A stretch of 64,000 nt of DNA from Diabrotica undecimpunctata. Lineage: Eukaryota > Arthropoda > Insecta > Coleoptera > Chrysomelidae. The notes below the pieces were generated by a model. The model worked only from the letters and a program-made list of their open reading frames with translations. It was not told the origin of the DNA and did not search any database. Below are positions 10,358-22,575 of the stretch, in pieces (position 1 is the stretch's first letter; each line of letters opens with the position of its first letter). Both the position numbers and the translations under genes were made by a program. The DNA is taken from positions 15,563,230 to 15,627,229 of the forward strand of contig NC_092803.1 of the NCBI RefSeq assembly GCF_040954645.1, written 5' to 3'.

Positions 10358-11330
10358 AAAATCCAAATAGAAGACCAGTTAACTGATAAAATTGCAATAG
10401 AACGTGGAGTACGACAGGGCTGTATTTTGTCTCCATTGATGTTCAATATTTATTCTGAATGGGTATTTAAGGAAGCTTTTATTTCGCACGGTTGTGCGAA
10501 ATGAATACTAATAAACGGTGAATGGTTGAATAACATTAGATATGCAGATGACACTATAGTTTTTGCCGATAATCTGAATGACTTACAGATATTAACAAAT
10601 CGCATAACAGAAGTCAGCAACAGATACGGACTAGCTCTTAACATAAAGAAAACCAAATTTATGACAATTAGTAAAAAACCAATACTAAACGCTCAACTTA
10701 CAATTAACCAACAGAATATCGAAAGAGTCTAGCAATATACATATCTAGGCACCAATTTAAATAGCCAATGGGACCACTCAACAGAAATTAAACAGCGAAT
10801 AATAAAAGCAAAAGCAGCTTTCGTTAGAATGAGAACCATTTTCAACAGTCGAGACATGTCATTAAAAACAAAATGCCGTCTATTGAACTGCTACATATTC
10901 ACAGTTCTGCTCTACGGAATGGAAGCGTGGACACTGACTGTTGCATCTATGAATCGGCTCGAAGCTTTCGAAATGTGGTGTTATAGGCGCATCTTACGTA
11001 TATCCTGGGTTGACAGAGTTACTAATGTGGAGGTCCTGCGTAGAACGGGGAAAGAATGTGAAATTCTCATGACCGTCAAAACTAAAAAGTTGGAATATCT
11101 AGGACATGTAATGAGAAATCAAGAACGTTACGGCCTTCTCCATCTGATTCTCCAAGGGAAGGTAAATGGTAAGAAAGGACCGGGAAGAAGATGCATTTCC
11201 TGGCTTCAAAATTTACGAAAGTGGTATAACCCGACTACCACTGAACTGTTCCGCGCTGCAATAAACAAAGTAAAGATAGCCGTGATGATCGCCAACATCC
11301 GGAACGGATAGGCACTTTAAGAAGAAGAAG
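10309..11330 (+). pseudogene. 5'-truncated AAG-tailed non-LTR retrotransposon (RT half)
   Basis: One reading frame (about 10340-11311) encodes RT motif B (RGVRQGCILSPLMFNIYSE), the active site RYADDTIVFADN, KKTKFMTI, YGMEAWTL, EMWCYRRILRISW and the C-terminal GHVMRNQERYGLLHLI and GRRCISWLQNLRKWYN. It has only two in-frame stops, TGA at 10502-10504 and TAG at 10730-10732. It ends in (AAG)n and is flanked by ATCTCACAATGG at 10297-10308 and 11331-11342. The endonuclease and N-terminal RT are missing. Confidence 0.9.
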
Positions 11331-11797
11331 ATCTCACAATGGGGAAGATGTAATGGGATAGTGAAGCGCAACACATAGCCACTCCTATTCAAATGTCAAC
11401 CTCACCTGCTCGTATGATGATTTAGATCATGGCCATCTGGTGCATCCTGCTAGATAACCAACGAGGTTTTGATGTCCGAGTGTTTGCCGGGATAAGCAAC
11501 CCACCATTTACCGGTCAACGGCTTATATGAGCTAATAAGTGGAAGGACACTCTGTTGTCCTGACACTGAGAAATTGGTCTGGAAGAACCAAGAAAGTGGT
11601 CAACGAGATCAGAATGCAGAATGAAACGAGAAAGCACTGCATTAAAGGTCCCTGATGACATCTCTAGTATAAATTATAATGGCTAGCACTATTTCCGCAA
11701 CAGACATTATTGACTATGGTAATCGGAGACCAAAATCCGGCAGGGGAGGACAACCATCAGAACGCAAGGCCTCTTCAGTCGTCAACATGCGAAACGC

Positions 11798-12590
11798 TTG
11801 CACAAAAAACCAAAAAAAAATATTCAACTCTCTCAGATAAAAATAGCTAACTGGAATGTAAGAAGTATGTATCAGCCTGGAAAATTACATGTTATCAAAG
11901 AGAAAGAGAGGCTATATGGAGAGATATCAATAAATAACCACAATATTTATTTCACTGGAGGAGACAAAACCGATCATCGATACGGAGTAGCTTTCATCAT
12001 AAGCAACAATATTAGAAAATCAGTGCTAGTGTGTGATTCAAATATCAAAAAGAATAATAATGCTAAAAATTCAAGCACGGAACTGTAATATTATTATGAT
12101 CCAAGTCTATGCTTCCACAGCTGATAAGACCAAAGATGAGATCGAAAAGTTTTATTCAGAATTGCACAATACAATCAAATTAACAAAATTTAGAGATATT
12201 ACTTACATTTTAGGAGATTTTAATGCAAAAATTGGAGTAGGCACAGTGGAAAACATAGTTGGACAGTTCGGATTAGGAACTAGAAACGAGAGAGGAGAAA
12301 GGCTCTAGAATTCCGACAAGAAAAGAATATAGTAATGGCCAATACTTGGTTTCAGCTTCCTAAGAGAAGACTATATACATAGACGTCTCCTTCACATACA
12401 GAAAACCACATTATCAGAAACCAGATAGACTTTATACTCGTAAATAGCAGATATAAAAACTCTATAACCTCAGTTAAAACTTATCCTGGAGCAGATGTTA
12501 ACTCAGACCACAATCCATTAGTTGCTGACGTGAAAATAAAATTAAAAAAAATTGAACTCAGAAAACAACAACCAAAATTAATGTAAGAAT
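11798..12590 (+). pseudogene. Endonuclease domain of the tandem non-LTR copy
   Basis: Reads KIANWNVRSMYQPGKL (start of the AP-endonuclease fold), YGVAFIISNNIRKS, then in another frame IQVYASTADKTKDEIEKFY and YILGDFNAKIGVG, FGLGTRNERG. A stop and shift follow, and then NQIDFILVNSR, TYPGADVNSDHNPLVADVK (catalytic D-H pair). The region between YTGG and YGVAF is shortened. The domain would nick the target; here it is spread over at least three frames. Confidence 0.85.
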
Positions 12591-12699
12591 GCTAGTAAAA
12601 AACGAAGAAATAAAAAACGAATTAAAAAGTAATGTAATTGTTAATATGCAAAAAACACTAACTGACAACAAACAAATTATGGATGTAAATAAAAAGTGG

Positions 12700-14434
12700 T
12701 ATAATATAAAAAAACACATTACTGAAACCAGCTCAAGAGAGTTTGATTCAACATAGGTCAGAGGCTAAAAAACAGTGGATGACAGAAAAAATACTATTAC
12801 AGATGGAAGAAGGAAGGAAATATAAAGGAAAAGATCTACAGAAGTATAAAGAAATACAACTAATAATTAAGGAAAAAATCAAAACAGCTAAGGAAATCTA
12901 TTTCATGAAACAATGTAAAGAGATAGAAGAATTAGAAACAAAATATATGATATTAGAAATATGCACAAAAAATAAGAGAAGTGACTGGAATGGGTCACAT
13001 AAAAGACAAAAAAGGAGCACTACTAATAGATTTACCAGAGAAATTAAGACGATGGAAGGAGTACGTTAGAGAACTTTTCCAAGATGAAAGAGGTGAAATG
13101 CAGAAAATACAAGAATTAAATCCTTTAGAGAGACAGAAGATCGTGATAGATGAAGTCAAATATGCTATCAAAAACTCTAAAGACAATAAGGCAGCTGGAT
13201 TAGATGAAATACCAGTAGAACTGTTAAAACTAGTGGAAGAGGATAACTTGGAAGTATTGGCAGATTTATTCAACACGGTGTACGATACGGGAATAATGCC
13301 ACAAGAGTGGCTGAAGCGAGCATTTATAACCATCCCTAAAAAACAAGCAGCAAAAGAGTGCTCTGATTATCGAACACTGAGCCTCATGAGTCATACTTTA
13401 AAAGTATTGCTGAAAGTAATACATATGAGAATATATGAAAAGTTAGAGGAGGATATTAGCGAGACGCAGTTCGGGTTCTGAAATGGAATGGGTACTCGAG
13501 AAGGACTATTTGCCATCAATATATTGATTCAGCGATGTCGAGATGTAAACGTTGATCTACACTTGTGCTTTGTTGACTACAAAAAAGCTTTCGATAAAGT
13601 AAGACATGAAAAACAAATATCAATACTTATGAACAAGCGCATTGACAGTAAAATTATAGAATATAGTGCAAACATTATATTGGAACCAAAGTGCCATAGT
13701 TCAAATTAATGGGCAACACTCGCCACTTTCGTTTAATTTATATTCTGAAGAAATTTTCCAAAATCCGCTCAATGATATCAAAGCTGGAGTTACCATTAAA
13801 GGAAAATTAATTAACAACTTAAGATATGCAGACGACACTGTGATCATAGCAACGAGTATAGAAGATCTACAACATCTTATTGAAAGCTTAAGTATGAATA
13901 GTGCTGAGATGGGAATTACTATAAATGCTAAAAAAACGAAGTACATGCTACTTACAAAAAGACCACAAAATATACATTACCTATTGACAATCAATGGTAA
14001 CGTGATAGAACAAGTAGAAAAATATCAGTACTTGGGAACTTTGATTAATGAAACCAATGATCATACTGCAGAAATAAACAGGCGAGTAGAGATTGCCAGA
14101 TCAGCATTTATACGAATGAAGCCACTCCTAACGTGCAAAAATCTAAATTTGGAGATCAGACTACGTACCATTCGCTGTTATATATTTTCAATATTATTAT
14201 ATGGAGCTAAGACTTGGACATTAAAAAAATGCAATTTAAAAAGAACTTTCGAAGCTTTCGAACTCTGGTTATACCGCTGAGTATTAAAAATATCATGGAC
14301 TGATAAAATTACAAATAAAGAAGTGCTGGAGAGGGTCGGTAAAGAAATAGAACTAATCACCACTATACAAACCAGAAAACTGGAATACCTAGGCCACGTG
14401 ATGATTGCCAACCTCCGTAGGGAGATGGCACTCT
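12700..14434 (+). pseudogene. RT and C-terminal region of the tandem non-LTR copy
   Basis: The linker (12743-13069) and RT fingers (12981-13481: AAGLDEIPVELLKL, QFGF) lead to DYKKAFDKVRHEK (motif A, 13575). Motif B is damaged: the usual RGVRQGC is missing between VQINGQ and SPLSFNLYSEE, near 13715. The active site LRYADDTVIIATS is intact near 13822, followed by KKTKYMLL, YLGTL and YGAKTWTL. The end is also deleted: YLGHVM (about 14400) is joined directly to MIANLRREMAL, dropping roughly 170 bp present in the copy at 11100-11290. Confidence 0.85.
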
Positions 14435-14479
14435 AAGAAGAAGAATCTCACAATATTCTATTCAGTAGGAATGTTTCTT

Positions 14480-15270
14480 TCCTTCCCATTATACTTCTTT
14501 CTGCGTTGTCTAGTGTGCCATAATTTTTTATCATTACTCTTATAAGCTTTATAGGATTTCATTTCTTGATCTCTTGCTATTTCTTAATATTAAGTTGGGT
14601 TGATCTTCTCCAATACTCATGTACTTTGTCTTTTCTATATTAACCTCCAGACACCGTTCCTTGGGTCATTCCAGACGTCTAATAGTTTTCGCATCATATA
14701 ATTAAGGCCTTTGTAGTTGTGTGAGATGATCACTTGGTAACCCGCAAAGGATAGTGTATACAATGTTAAGTATGTATATTTGAACAATTTTTCTTCCATT
14801 TGTTAAGTGCTGCTTCTAGATTGTACTTTAAATAACATTTGCGAGATACAACAATTCAGATACAGCCTCTAATTCTAGGTATTATATGCTTTCTCGTTTT
14901 AACTATTGCTGTTTGTTATTGGTACAGCGTTTTAACGGCTTCCACTAATTATATATGTATTTACGTTGTTTTCCAGTGCTTACCATAATTTACCGTAATC
15001 GAGAAAAAAACCTGACGTATTGTCGATCGTCCTGCGCGAAAACCAGCTTGTTCTTCGGCTTCGTTTCTTGCTATTGTTTATTGTTCCATAATTCTCTTGT
15101 TTCGATTTATCTTCCTTCTTAGATTTAGTGCTTATATATGATTATTTCCATTCCTCTGATATTTCATGCTTAGTTGTCCTGGAAAAGTTGTCGTAGCCAT
15201 GAAATAGTACATTCGGTCCATATTTAAAGAGTTCTAGATTTATGCTTCCTGAGCTGCCTCATTTGCCATT
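14480..15270 (-). pseudogene. Degenerate non-LTR RT fragment (FADDQ-type)
   Basis: Read on the minus strand it shows EEQAGFRAGRSTI-like sequence near 15040 and LSFAGYQVII (family LSFADDQ) near 14740, followed by a weak MMRKL. Stops in all frames. Related to the better copy at 19480-21379. The active-site aspartates are changed. Confidence 0.6.
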
Positions 15271-15349
15271 ATTTAACATTTTGCAAATAATATCCACCTC
15301 TTTTCACGGGTCATTCTTGTACAGAAAATATGTTATGTCTTAAACAAAT

Positions 15350-16180
15350 CATTGAAAAACATAATATGGAGTCACACGTGCGGCTTATTGATCTTTAAAA
15401 GGCGTACGATAGTGCACAATTAGCCAAACTGTGCTGAAAGGTGCTGAAAGACGAAAAGTCGACTGGCATATTAATTTTGTAAGGGAATTGTACAACGATA
15501 TTACGAGTTTAATATATATTCGATAAAAAGTGACAACCGATATAAATGTGACCAAAGGACTTTGACCAGGCTGCTGTGTTATACCTGCGCTTCTTAAGAT
15601 TTGGAGGGTTTTTTAGATAAATGGAAAAGAATGTAAATCTATGGGGACTCAACTGTACAATTTGCATTTTGCAGATGATCAAGTAATACTTATAGAAAGC
15701 CAAGATGAGATCCACCTTATGGTACAAAAAATTGATGAAAAATATACCACATGTTTATCAATTAATCACACAAATCAAATATACTAAAGATAATTCAGCA
15801 ATACTTTAACTGAATAGTGTAATCTGGATTAGACACATAACTAGGAACACAAAAACTAGGATATACAAAAGTATCACTACATATGGTTCAGAGCTTTGGA
15901 TAATAAACAAAAAAAAAGACTCAAAATAAAACCAATGGAAATAAATGCTTAGCGTATATGTTGCTCACTACAAAAGATAGAGTAAGAAATATTGAAAATA
16001 GAGAAACATAGCAAAAAGGAGAGTCAAAAAGACAATACAAGAAAGCTGCGAAAAATTTGGAGGTAGCTTGAACGAAGGATATAAAATAAATAACAGACAA
16101 TTCTGCACTCGCATAAAGAGGTTAAAATAAATAATAGAAAGTAATAAAGGGAAAAAATGGGTAAAGGAAGAATCCGAATC
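15350..16180 (+). pseudogene. Degenerate non-LTR RT fragment (FADDQ-type), opposite strand
   Basis: Plus-strand remnants: a motif A relic (LIDL-KAYDSAQLAKL) near 15390, and a FADDQVI-like active site near 15670 (bases read TTTGCAGATGATCAAGT). A TYGSELWII stretch lies near 15880. Many stops and shifts. It faces the minus-strand relative at 14480-15270, so the two form an inverted pair of old copies. Confidence 0.6.
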
Positions 16181-16189
16181 AGCCGCCTG

Positions 16190-16425
16190 AGAGGGCAAAG
16201 AGATATATGAAAAAGAAGAAGAATAATTTAGAGAACGTATGAGCATAGACATCGACATCCTGGATATGGAGCACAAAAGACTGAAAGGTATAGCCATGTC
16301 GAAAGGATGAATGATCAACGATGACCAAAGCAAATGTTACGGTGGATCCCCACCAACCGCAGTAAAAGAGGTAGACCAAGAAGATAGTCACTAGAATGCT
16401 AGAAACCGAGACAGCTGTCATAAAC
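16190..16425 (+). pseudogene. Non-LTR C-terminal scrap
   Basis: A short frame reads YSHVERMNDQRWPKQMLRW then SKRGRPRR, the arginine-rich C-terminal signature found after the RT of RTE-like elements. It stops at once. No RT motif is attached, although the preceding fragment may be the same copy. Confidence 0.6.
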
Positions 16426-16567
16426 TCGTTGTTGTATATATGGAAAAATCTGATAAACTGCTGTCTTCCACTGATTGGACAATTTTTTCGAAAAAACTGT
16501 ATAATTCTCAGATGTTTTACTGTTTCTTAATATGGTTTATGCATGTTTGTCAGTTTTCTACATTGAT

Positions 16568-16790
16568 TTTTTAAACGAGCTTAAACAACAACATTGAAAA
16601 GCCATCTGCATCACCGATATGTAAAATACTTGGTCTTTTCCCTTTACCAGAGGGAGCCCTTATTCCCATAAAAACTCCATTTAAAAAGGCTTGGCGGATC
16701 AACCACATCAAGTTTATTAGAGGAATATTTTTTTCTATGGATTTGTGTGGAATAAATGCCTCGTTACTAAGTAAAGTCGGTTTCATTGTG
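16568..16790 (-). pseudogene. Possible DDE transposase fragment
   Basis: A 71-codon minus-strand frame contains APSGKGKRPSILHIGDADGF, which resembles the PSGKGKRLI-HxG-xxGF stretch I know from insect DDE-superfamily transposase-like proteins. Only this small part is present and no catalytic triad can be checked. It could be chance similarity; I am not certain of the family. Confidence 0.4.
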
Positions 16791-17407
16791 AAACGATGAG
16801 AGTTTAATCTTTTGTTAAATAAAAATTACCACCTTCCCTTGATTCGAATCTGGTAAGTTTGTCCACTCAGTAAATTGCGCCCTTATTAGTGAGCAACCGA
16901 GACATTTTGACGATTCTTCTAATAATAAATAATAATAATTTACAGATTTTCTCTTCATTTATAGCTTATTAGTTGTAAAAAATAATATATAATAAACTAA
17001 GCCAAGCAATGACCACTTATTAAAGATTTATTACTCTCACTCTCTCCCTTTCCTTGCCTTCTCAATACTAAATAAAGTCTAGCTACGTATTTGATAAAAT
17101 TAAAAAGTTTAGATGTGTTTAAAATGTTCTTGGTGTAGTATACCGGATGTACAGTACTAATTATGAAAGTTTAATTGATAAAATAATTAGGATCGTGACA
17201 CGACTTGTTATTGGCTTCGGTGTCTTGTTTAATCATTAATGAAAACCAATATGTCTGCGTTACGATGGCATTTAGCTACATCGTTACATCTGGTACCAAA
17301 AGTGCAGTGTGGGTGGAAGGAGTTGTTTTGTAGTAGACTATTAATTTATCTACTGACACTCTGGTAAATAAATTGAACAAACAGAAACTAGTGTTCCTCT
17401 ATAACAT

Positions 17408-17409
<2 letters not shown>
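16791..17409. other. Unassigned AT-rich interval
   Basis: No coding sequence recognised. A stretch near 17290-17330 (CTGGTACCAAAAGTGC) looks superficially like a primer-binding site, but no LTR structure supports it. Confidence 0.45.

Positions 17410-17486
<77 letters not shown>
17410..17486. repeat. (AT)n microsatellite
   Basis: About 77 bases of uninterrupted AT dinucleotide. Other long AT tracts in this window are the 3' tails of non-LTR elements, but I see no element upstream that clearly owns this one. Confidence 0.95.
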
Positions 17487-17492
<6 letters not shown>

Positions 17493-18736
17493 GATCTGCT
17501 TTATGATGTTTTATTATTAATTAACACTAATTTAATTAATCCAATTATTTAATTAATTAATTCACTAATTTATGCAGTGTCATACAAATCAATTACTATT
17601 AAAAATTCTCAGGGTGCCTTCTTAACTTTACTTTAATCAGTTTACTTTATATATCTCTTCTAGTGGGTTCAGTATCTCCTAGTTGCTCATAATCGGGATA
17701 AAACGGGAAACGGAACTAACATTAAAACAACATAAATATGCACACAAATTATTATTTATTTTCAATAAGCAATACGATGAATATTAATAAATAACTTTTG
17801 TGGGCAATTATCTTTCTCAACAAACTCCTATACTCTAAATTTAATTTTAATTACAAACTATCTATTGATCTGTTTTATAATAATATCTACTAAAAAAATG
17901 ACCATATAAAAATATAATAAATTCACAAAAAAAATAACTCTTGGCTACCATCAAATCTTTCCCGTTCTCAGCATCGATCCAAACCGAATACCAGCAAACT
18001 ACTCCTCCGAAAACACAAGCCCAAGCCTCTTTTGACCGGTACTCTTTATTCACAAATTCTCCTTTCTTTCTCAATTATATCTCGTGGACTATACAGACTC
18101 AAAAGAGGTATTAATCTTCTCGATTTTGATCTGCTCTCAGCTTCCACCTTTTTCACTAACAAACGAAAACACTGGTACTCAGATTGACTACACGAAAACA
18201 CGTCTTCTCTTCTGGTCTGCCGGTAACATAATAATTTTTTCAATCTCTCCCAGACAACCTTCTCAACTCTCTCATTCCCACCATTCCTTTTTAACCAATC
18301 ATAAGCATTCATCTTTCCCACTTATTTTCGATTTAGAAAATTTCCAACATGATATTTAAAACAAATAAACTACTTTCACTCAAATTACTTTTCAGAAACC
18401 ATTAACAATTTTGCCTTTTTCAACAGAAATAAGTTTCCAAATTCTTGTTATCTCATATCTAAATCTAATTCTTATTTACTTTCGAAAAATGCCCACCGCA
18501 AAATACAATTACAAGTTTATTCTTAAATCTATAATTATACGGGTTCCATTGTCCTTTCACTATTCACTCAGTCTTTCACGGAAAAACTCGTCAGGGTCCC
18601 GTCACGGAACAATGTTTTCTCTTATTCTAACTATTACAAATAAGTACAGGGTTGTATTTTAACTTATATGCCCGCGGTATATTAAAATAATAAAAAAACT
18701 CTATTCTATTTCTGATCGATAAACTGATCCATAACA
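17487..18736 (-). mobile_element. Candidate solo LTR
   Basis: Starts TGTTGTGATC directly after the (AT)n tract and ends GATCCATAACA before GTATATATATA, so the ends are TG...CA and form a short inverted repeat (TGTTRTG-GATC). The start resembles that of the intact LTR at 46881 (TGTTATGATGTGTTT), and the plus strand is pyrimidine-rich as in that LTR. Orientation is inferred by that similarity. No second LTR or internal domain is present. The target duplication (AT-rich) is imperfect, so this is tentative. Confidence 0.4.
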
Positions 18737-19435
18737 GTATATATATAATTTGCAGAACATCCACTGAACTGCTCACCGTGACAGCCGTAAATCATTTTCT
18801 GTTTAATTTGTGTTCTTGTTCCTGATATTTTGAGTTACGTTTTACATTCCTTTTTTATATACTATGAATTTTTGACTTGCTACAAACAATATTTGTATTT
18901 GTTGAATAAATAAACTTTAAATTCTAAACTCAACACCTTTAAAACTGATAGAGAAATCATTAGAAAAAATGGAGGACATTTCAATAAAGTTCCTTCTGAA
19001 TTTAGGATTTTCATGATGAAGAAGAGCGGTATTATGGCATGACATGTTTAGTTAATGCACAACGGTCTGAATGAAGGCGCGAATCACTTTTATGGAGAAT
19101 AATCCTAGACTTCAGTTGTTGAGACCAATATACGACGTAATACAAGAACAGGGAATGTTGTAGACAATGTAACTAAGCTTATCTTTTTGTGTTTTATTTC
19201 GCAGAACCCTTATAAATTACTTTCCAAACCAAATATGAGGCAACAAACCAAAGACCGAATGAATTTTAATACGAAAACTCAGTCATTAGACCTACTTCCA
19301 GAAAAAAGACCCTGTTGAAATCCAAACAAGTGTCAAGTGAATGAAAGAATTATGTTGCATAAAGAATCCGTATTTTTCATGGATAAGAACCGGAGATATT
19401 TCAACTTTTATAAATTTGAAGATATAAATTCAGTT
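18737..19435. other. Unassigned AT-rich interval
   Basis: No recognisable gene. The 3' part may contain the missing 5' portion of the following non-LTR copy, but I could not read endonuclease motifs in it. Confidence 0.45.
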
Positions 19436-19479
19436 TTTGAAATATTAAAATCGGTTGCAATTGGATACCAAATCCAGAA

Positions 19480-21280
19480 TCCAGAATCAAAGAAAACTTC
19501 CATATTGGTTTGACGAAGAAATGGAACAAGAAATAAAGAAGAAATGAGACCAATATCAAAAATTCTTAAATACAAAGAATATAACGGATAAAATAATCTA
19601 CAAGGAGTCTCAAGCTTAAGTACGAAAAATATGTCGGAATAAAAATTAAGCATGGCAATAAAAGTGTAACATGATAAATTCACATCTAGGAGGACGAAGA
19701 AGCACAGAAAGTTGGAGAGTTTTAAAATCTTTACGACAAGATAAGAAGAGAGACATAGTGTCAACAATAACAATGGATGACTGAGACCAATATTTTGAGA
19801 AACTCCTAAGGGAAGATAGACCACAAGACAGCAACGAAACACAAAATATAAATGTTTTAACTTCGCCCATACGAATAACAACGAAAGAAGTGGAAGATGT
19901 ATGTAGATCTCTAAAAAATAACAACGCACCGAGTCCAGGTAACATCCCTGCAGAGTTAATTAAACAAGGTACAACCAAACTATATACAAGTTTAGCCAAA
20001 CTGTTCCAAACTGCATTAATGGAATGACAACCCAGAGGAGTGGAAGACATCATTCATATCCACTATACACAAAAAAGGCAGAGGGATTGAATGTGACGAT
20101 TACAGAGGCATTGCCGTGACAAACTCGATCAGTAGAATATACGGAAACGTAATTAAAAAGAGAATAGAAAGCGAATATAAAGACTTAGAGGATGAGGAAC
20201 AGGCAGGATTTAGGGCAGGTAGATCTACTATTGACCATTTGTTTTGCATTATACAGATTATTGAAGAGAAAATAGCCGTTACTCAAGAAGTACATTTATT
20301 GTATGTAGACCTACGAAAGGCTTATGATAGCGTACCACATTATAAATTATGGGAAGCATTAGAGAAAACAAACATAAGCGTGAATTTAATAAATGCGACG
20401 AAGGAACTGTACGCTAATGCTAACTCAAAGGTAAAGGTTGGAAATAATCTGTCAAGCGCATTCCAAATAAATAAAGGCCTTAAGCAGGGCTGCTGTCTCT
20501 CCCCGACATTATTTAAAATTTATCTAGAACAAGATCTAAAACTGTGGAAGCGCAAATGTATAAATATGGGAATGCCGATTAACAACCATAGCATATACAC
20601 TTTGTCATTTGCAGATGATCAACTAGTGATAGCACAAGATTATGAAAATATTGAGTATATAACTCGAAAATTAATCGAGGAGTATAAAAAACGGGGACTT
20701 GAAATCAATATCCAAAAAACCAAGTATATGTGTATCGGCGGGAAACACCAGGACCTCATATTTAAAGATGGAGACCATCACAAATGATGATCATCACAAA
20801 AGAAGGCAACGTAGACGACACAATTGAGGAGAAAAACAACCAAGCAAGAAAAGCAATTTCCATTCTCAATAGTATCCTTTGGGATCAATCAATCTCTAAT
20901 AATAACAAGCATAAAATATATAACACAATCATTAAAAGTATAATTACCTACAGTAGTGAAGTATGGAAAATAAAGGAAAGATACAAAAGAAAACTTGAGG
21001 CAACGGAAATGGATTTCTGGAGACGTTCAGCTGGAAAATCTAGACCAGAAAGAGTAACGAACAACAGAATAAGAGAAATTATAAAAGTAAAACATACAAT
21101 AGTAGACGATATTGGTACCCAACAACTCAGATGGTACGGTTATGTACAGAGAATGTCTGAAGAACGTCTGCCAGTTGGAGAGAAGGCATCAATAGAGAAA
21201 TGAAAGACAGAGACATAGAAGAAGACTTATGGATGAATCGAGAGGAGTGGCAACTGGGTATCGGAAGACGTAGGAGAACG
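19480..21280 (+). pseudogene. Non-LTR retrotransposon RT with FADDQ active site
   Basis: The linker and fingers (19490-20100) are broken by stops; SLKNNNAPSPGNIPAELIK is readable near 19905. An open frame of 223 codons (20116-20787) carries EEQAGFRAGRSTIDHL, LLYVDLRKAYDSV (motif A), LKQGCCLSPTLFKIY (motif B), TLSFADDQLVIAQD (active site, F in place of Y) and QKTKYMCIG. After a four-base overlap, 20784-21203 gives the thumb and C-terminal region (ATEMDFWRRSAG, LRWYGYVQRM). It ends in an (AT)n tail at 21293. The endonuclease is not seen. Confidence 0.85.
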
Positions 21281-21291
21281 TTTTAAACCGA

Positions 21292-21292
<1 letters not shown>

Positions 21293-21379
<87 letters not shown>
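21293..21379. repeat. (AT)n tail of the non-LTR copy
   Basis: 87 bases of AT dinucleotide immediately after the C-terminal RRRRTF stop of the upstream element. Its position makes it the 3' tail, or a microsatellite that grew from the tail. Confidence 0.85.
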
Positions 21380-21380
<1 letters not shown>

Positions 21381-22575
21381 CGTTGTAGATTAAAGCTTTC
21401 TGGGATAAACAATTCCAATTTTGCAATAACTATTAGGTGAAATTTCTTGAAATTTCTTGAAATTTTTATAGCTGAATAATTGCGATTGTCTTTTGCAGGC
21501 TTTGTTTATTGTATTACCCAATTTGTCAAAAAAGTGTATTGAAAAGGTTTTTTCTGCTAATTTCTCTGGTCTAACACCCTTTCAGTCAGTAAGAAACTAA
21601 TAGACTCTGAATTAATTTTTTGACAAATTATTTTATAAGTTTTTAGAGTAAAAATTGCAAAATATTTTTCGATTAGAGATGTTTTTATACGAAAATACCA
21701 GGCGCCATCTAGACCCTCTAAAGAAAAGGGACCGAGGCCCATATGAATTATGAAGAATCAGTAGCACTGATTTAGAGCAGTAGAAAGGTCATCACAAACC
21801 CGTATATTCCCGAACTGCGTAACCCATTAGTTACGTCCGTCTGCGAAGTCACCAATTCATATCCGACAAGGGAACGTTCGAAGGAAAACATTATTTTTAG
21901 TTTGTTTTCGATGTGTGACGTTGTCGAAACGTACATTGAATATCCGGCGAGAAACTATTTATATCTTTCACAATTTTAGATCCCCTCCCGCTTCTCCTTG
22001 TACTCGACTTCACACATCAACTAGACGATTTTCTGATTTTAGAAAACGGTAATCTTTACATTCGGGAAAGGTTTCATTCTGAAATTTCGGCCTGATTTTT
22101 TAAATCGTGATTTTTGAACTTTGTAAAAATATTTCTACATAGCGAAAGACATCTTCTATATTTATCTATTTCTCCATATTGACTGCGCCGCTTTTCTTTT
22201 TTCCTGTGTTGTTGAAATTATGGTACATTTTTGTTGAAAAGTTCAATCACTTATTTTGTAACGTCTCTCACCGTTGCCACTTATTTAACCTTACTAAGGG
22301 TACCAATACCTTAAGGTTAGTTATCAATATTATTTAATAATAATATATATTATTTTTAACTACGCCCACGGTACATACGATATTTTGTAACAGGAGGATG
22401 GAAAATTTGGTTTTCGCGATACGTTTACGTATTTAACACATAAAAACTGACTTCATTTGCGGCAAAATGCAAAAATTGTATACGAAAGCTACACTCTTCA
22501 ACTTTAAAATGCATTTTGATTTTTTTTCGATAAGATACTATGATCAAAAGCAATTATCGAATTTTAACCGTCGAG
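21380..22575. other. Unassigned interval
   Basis: About 1.2 kb with no recognisable coding sequence. A small direct repeat of GAAATTTCTT occurs near 21440. No gene call is supported. Confidence 0.5.

Larger units (their letters stand above)
11343..14444 (+). mobile_element. Near full-length AAG-tailed non-LTR retrotransposon
   Basis: About 3.1 kb with an apparent 5' untranslated part (11343-11800), endonuclease, linker, RT and (AAG)n tail. It belongs to the family of 10309-11330. Its 3' end is followed by ATCTCACAAT (14445-14454), the same ten bases that precede it (11331-11340) and precede the neighbouring copy (10297-10306). The coding region is broken by several shifts and two internal deletions, so it is inactive. 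Confidence 0.85.

Noticed and set aside
17281..17330. CTGGTACCAAAAGTGC as an LTR primer-binding site
   Set aside because: No LTR pair, no coding domain and no tRNA match that I can justify.
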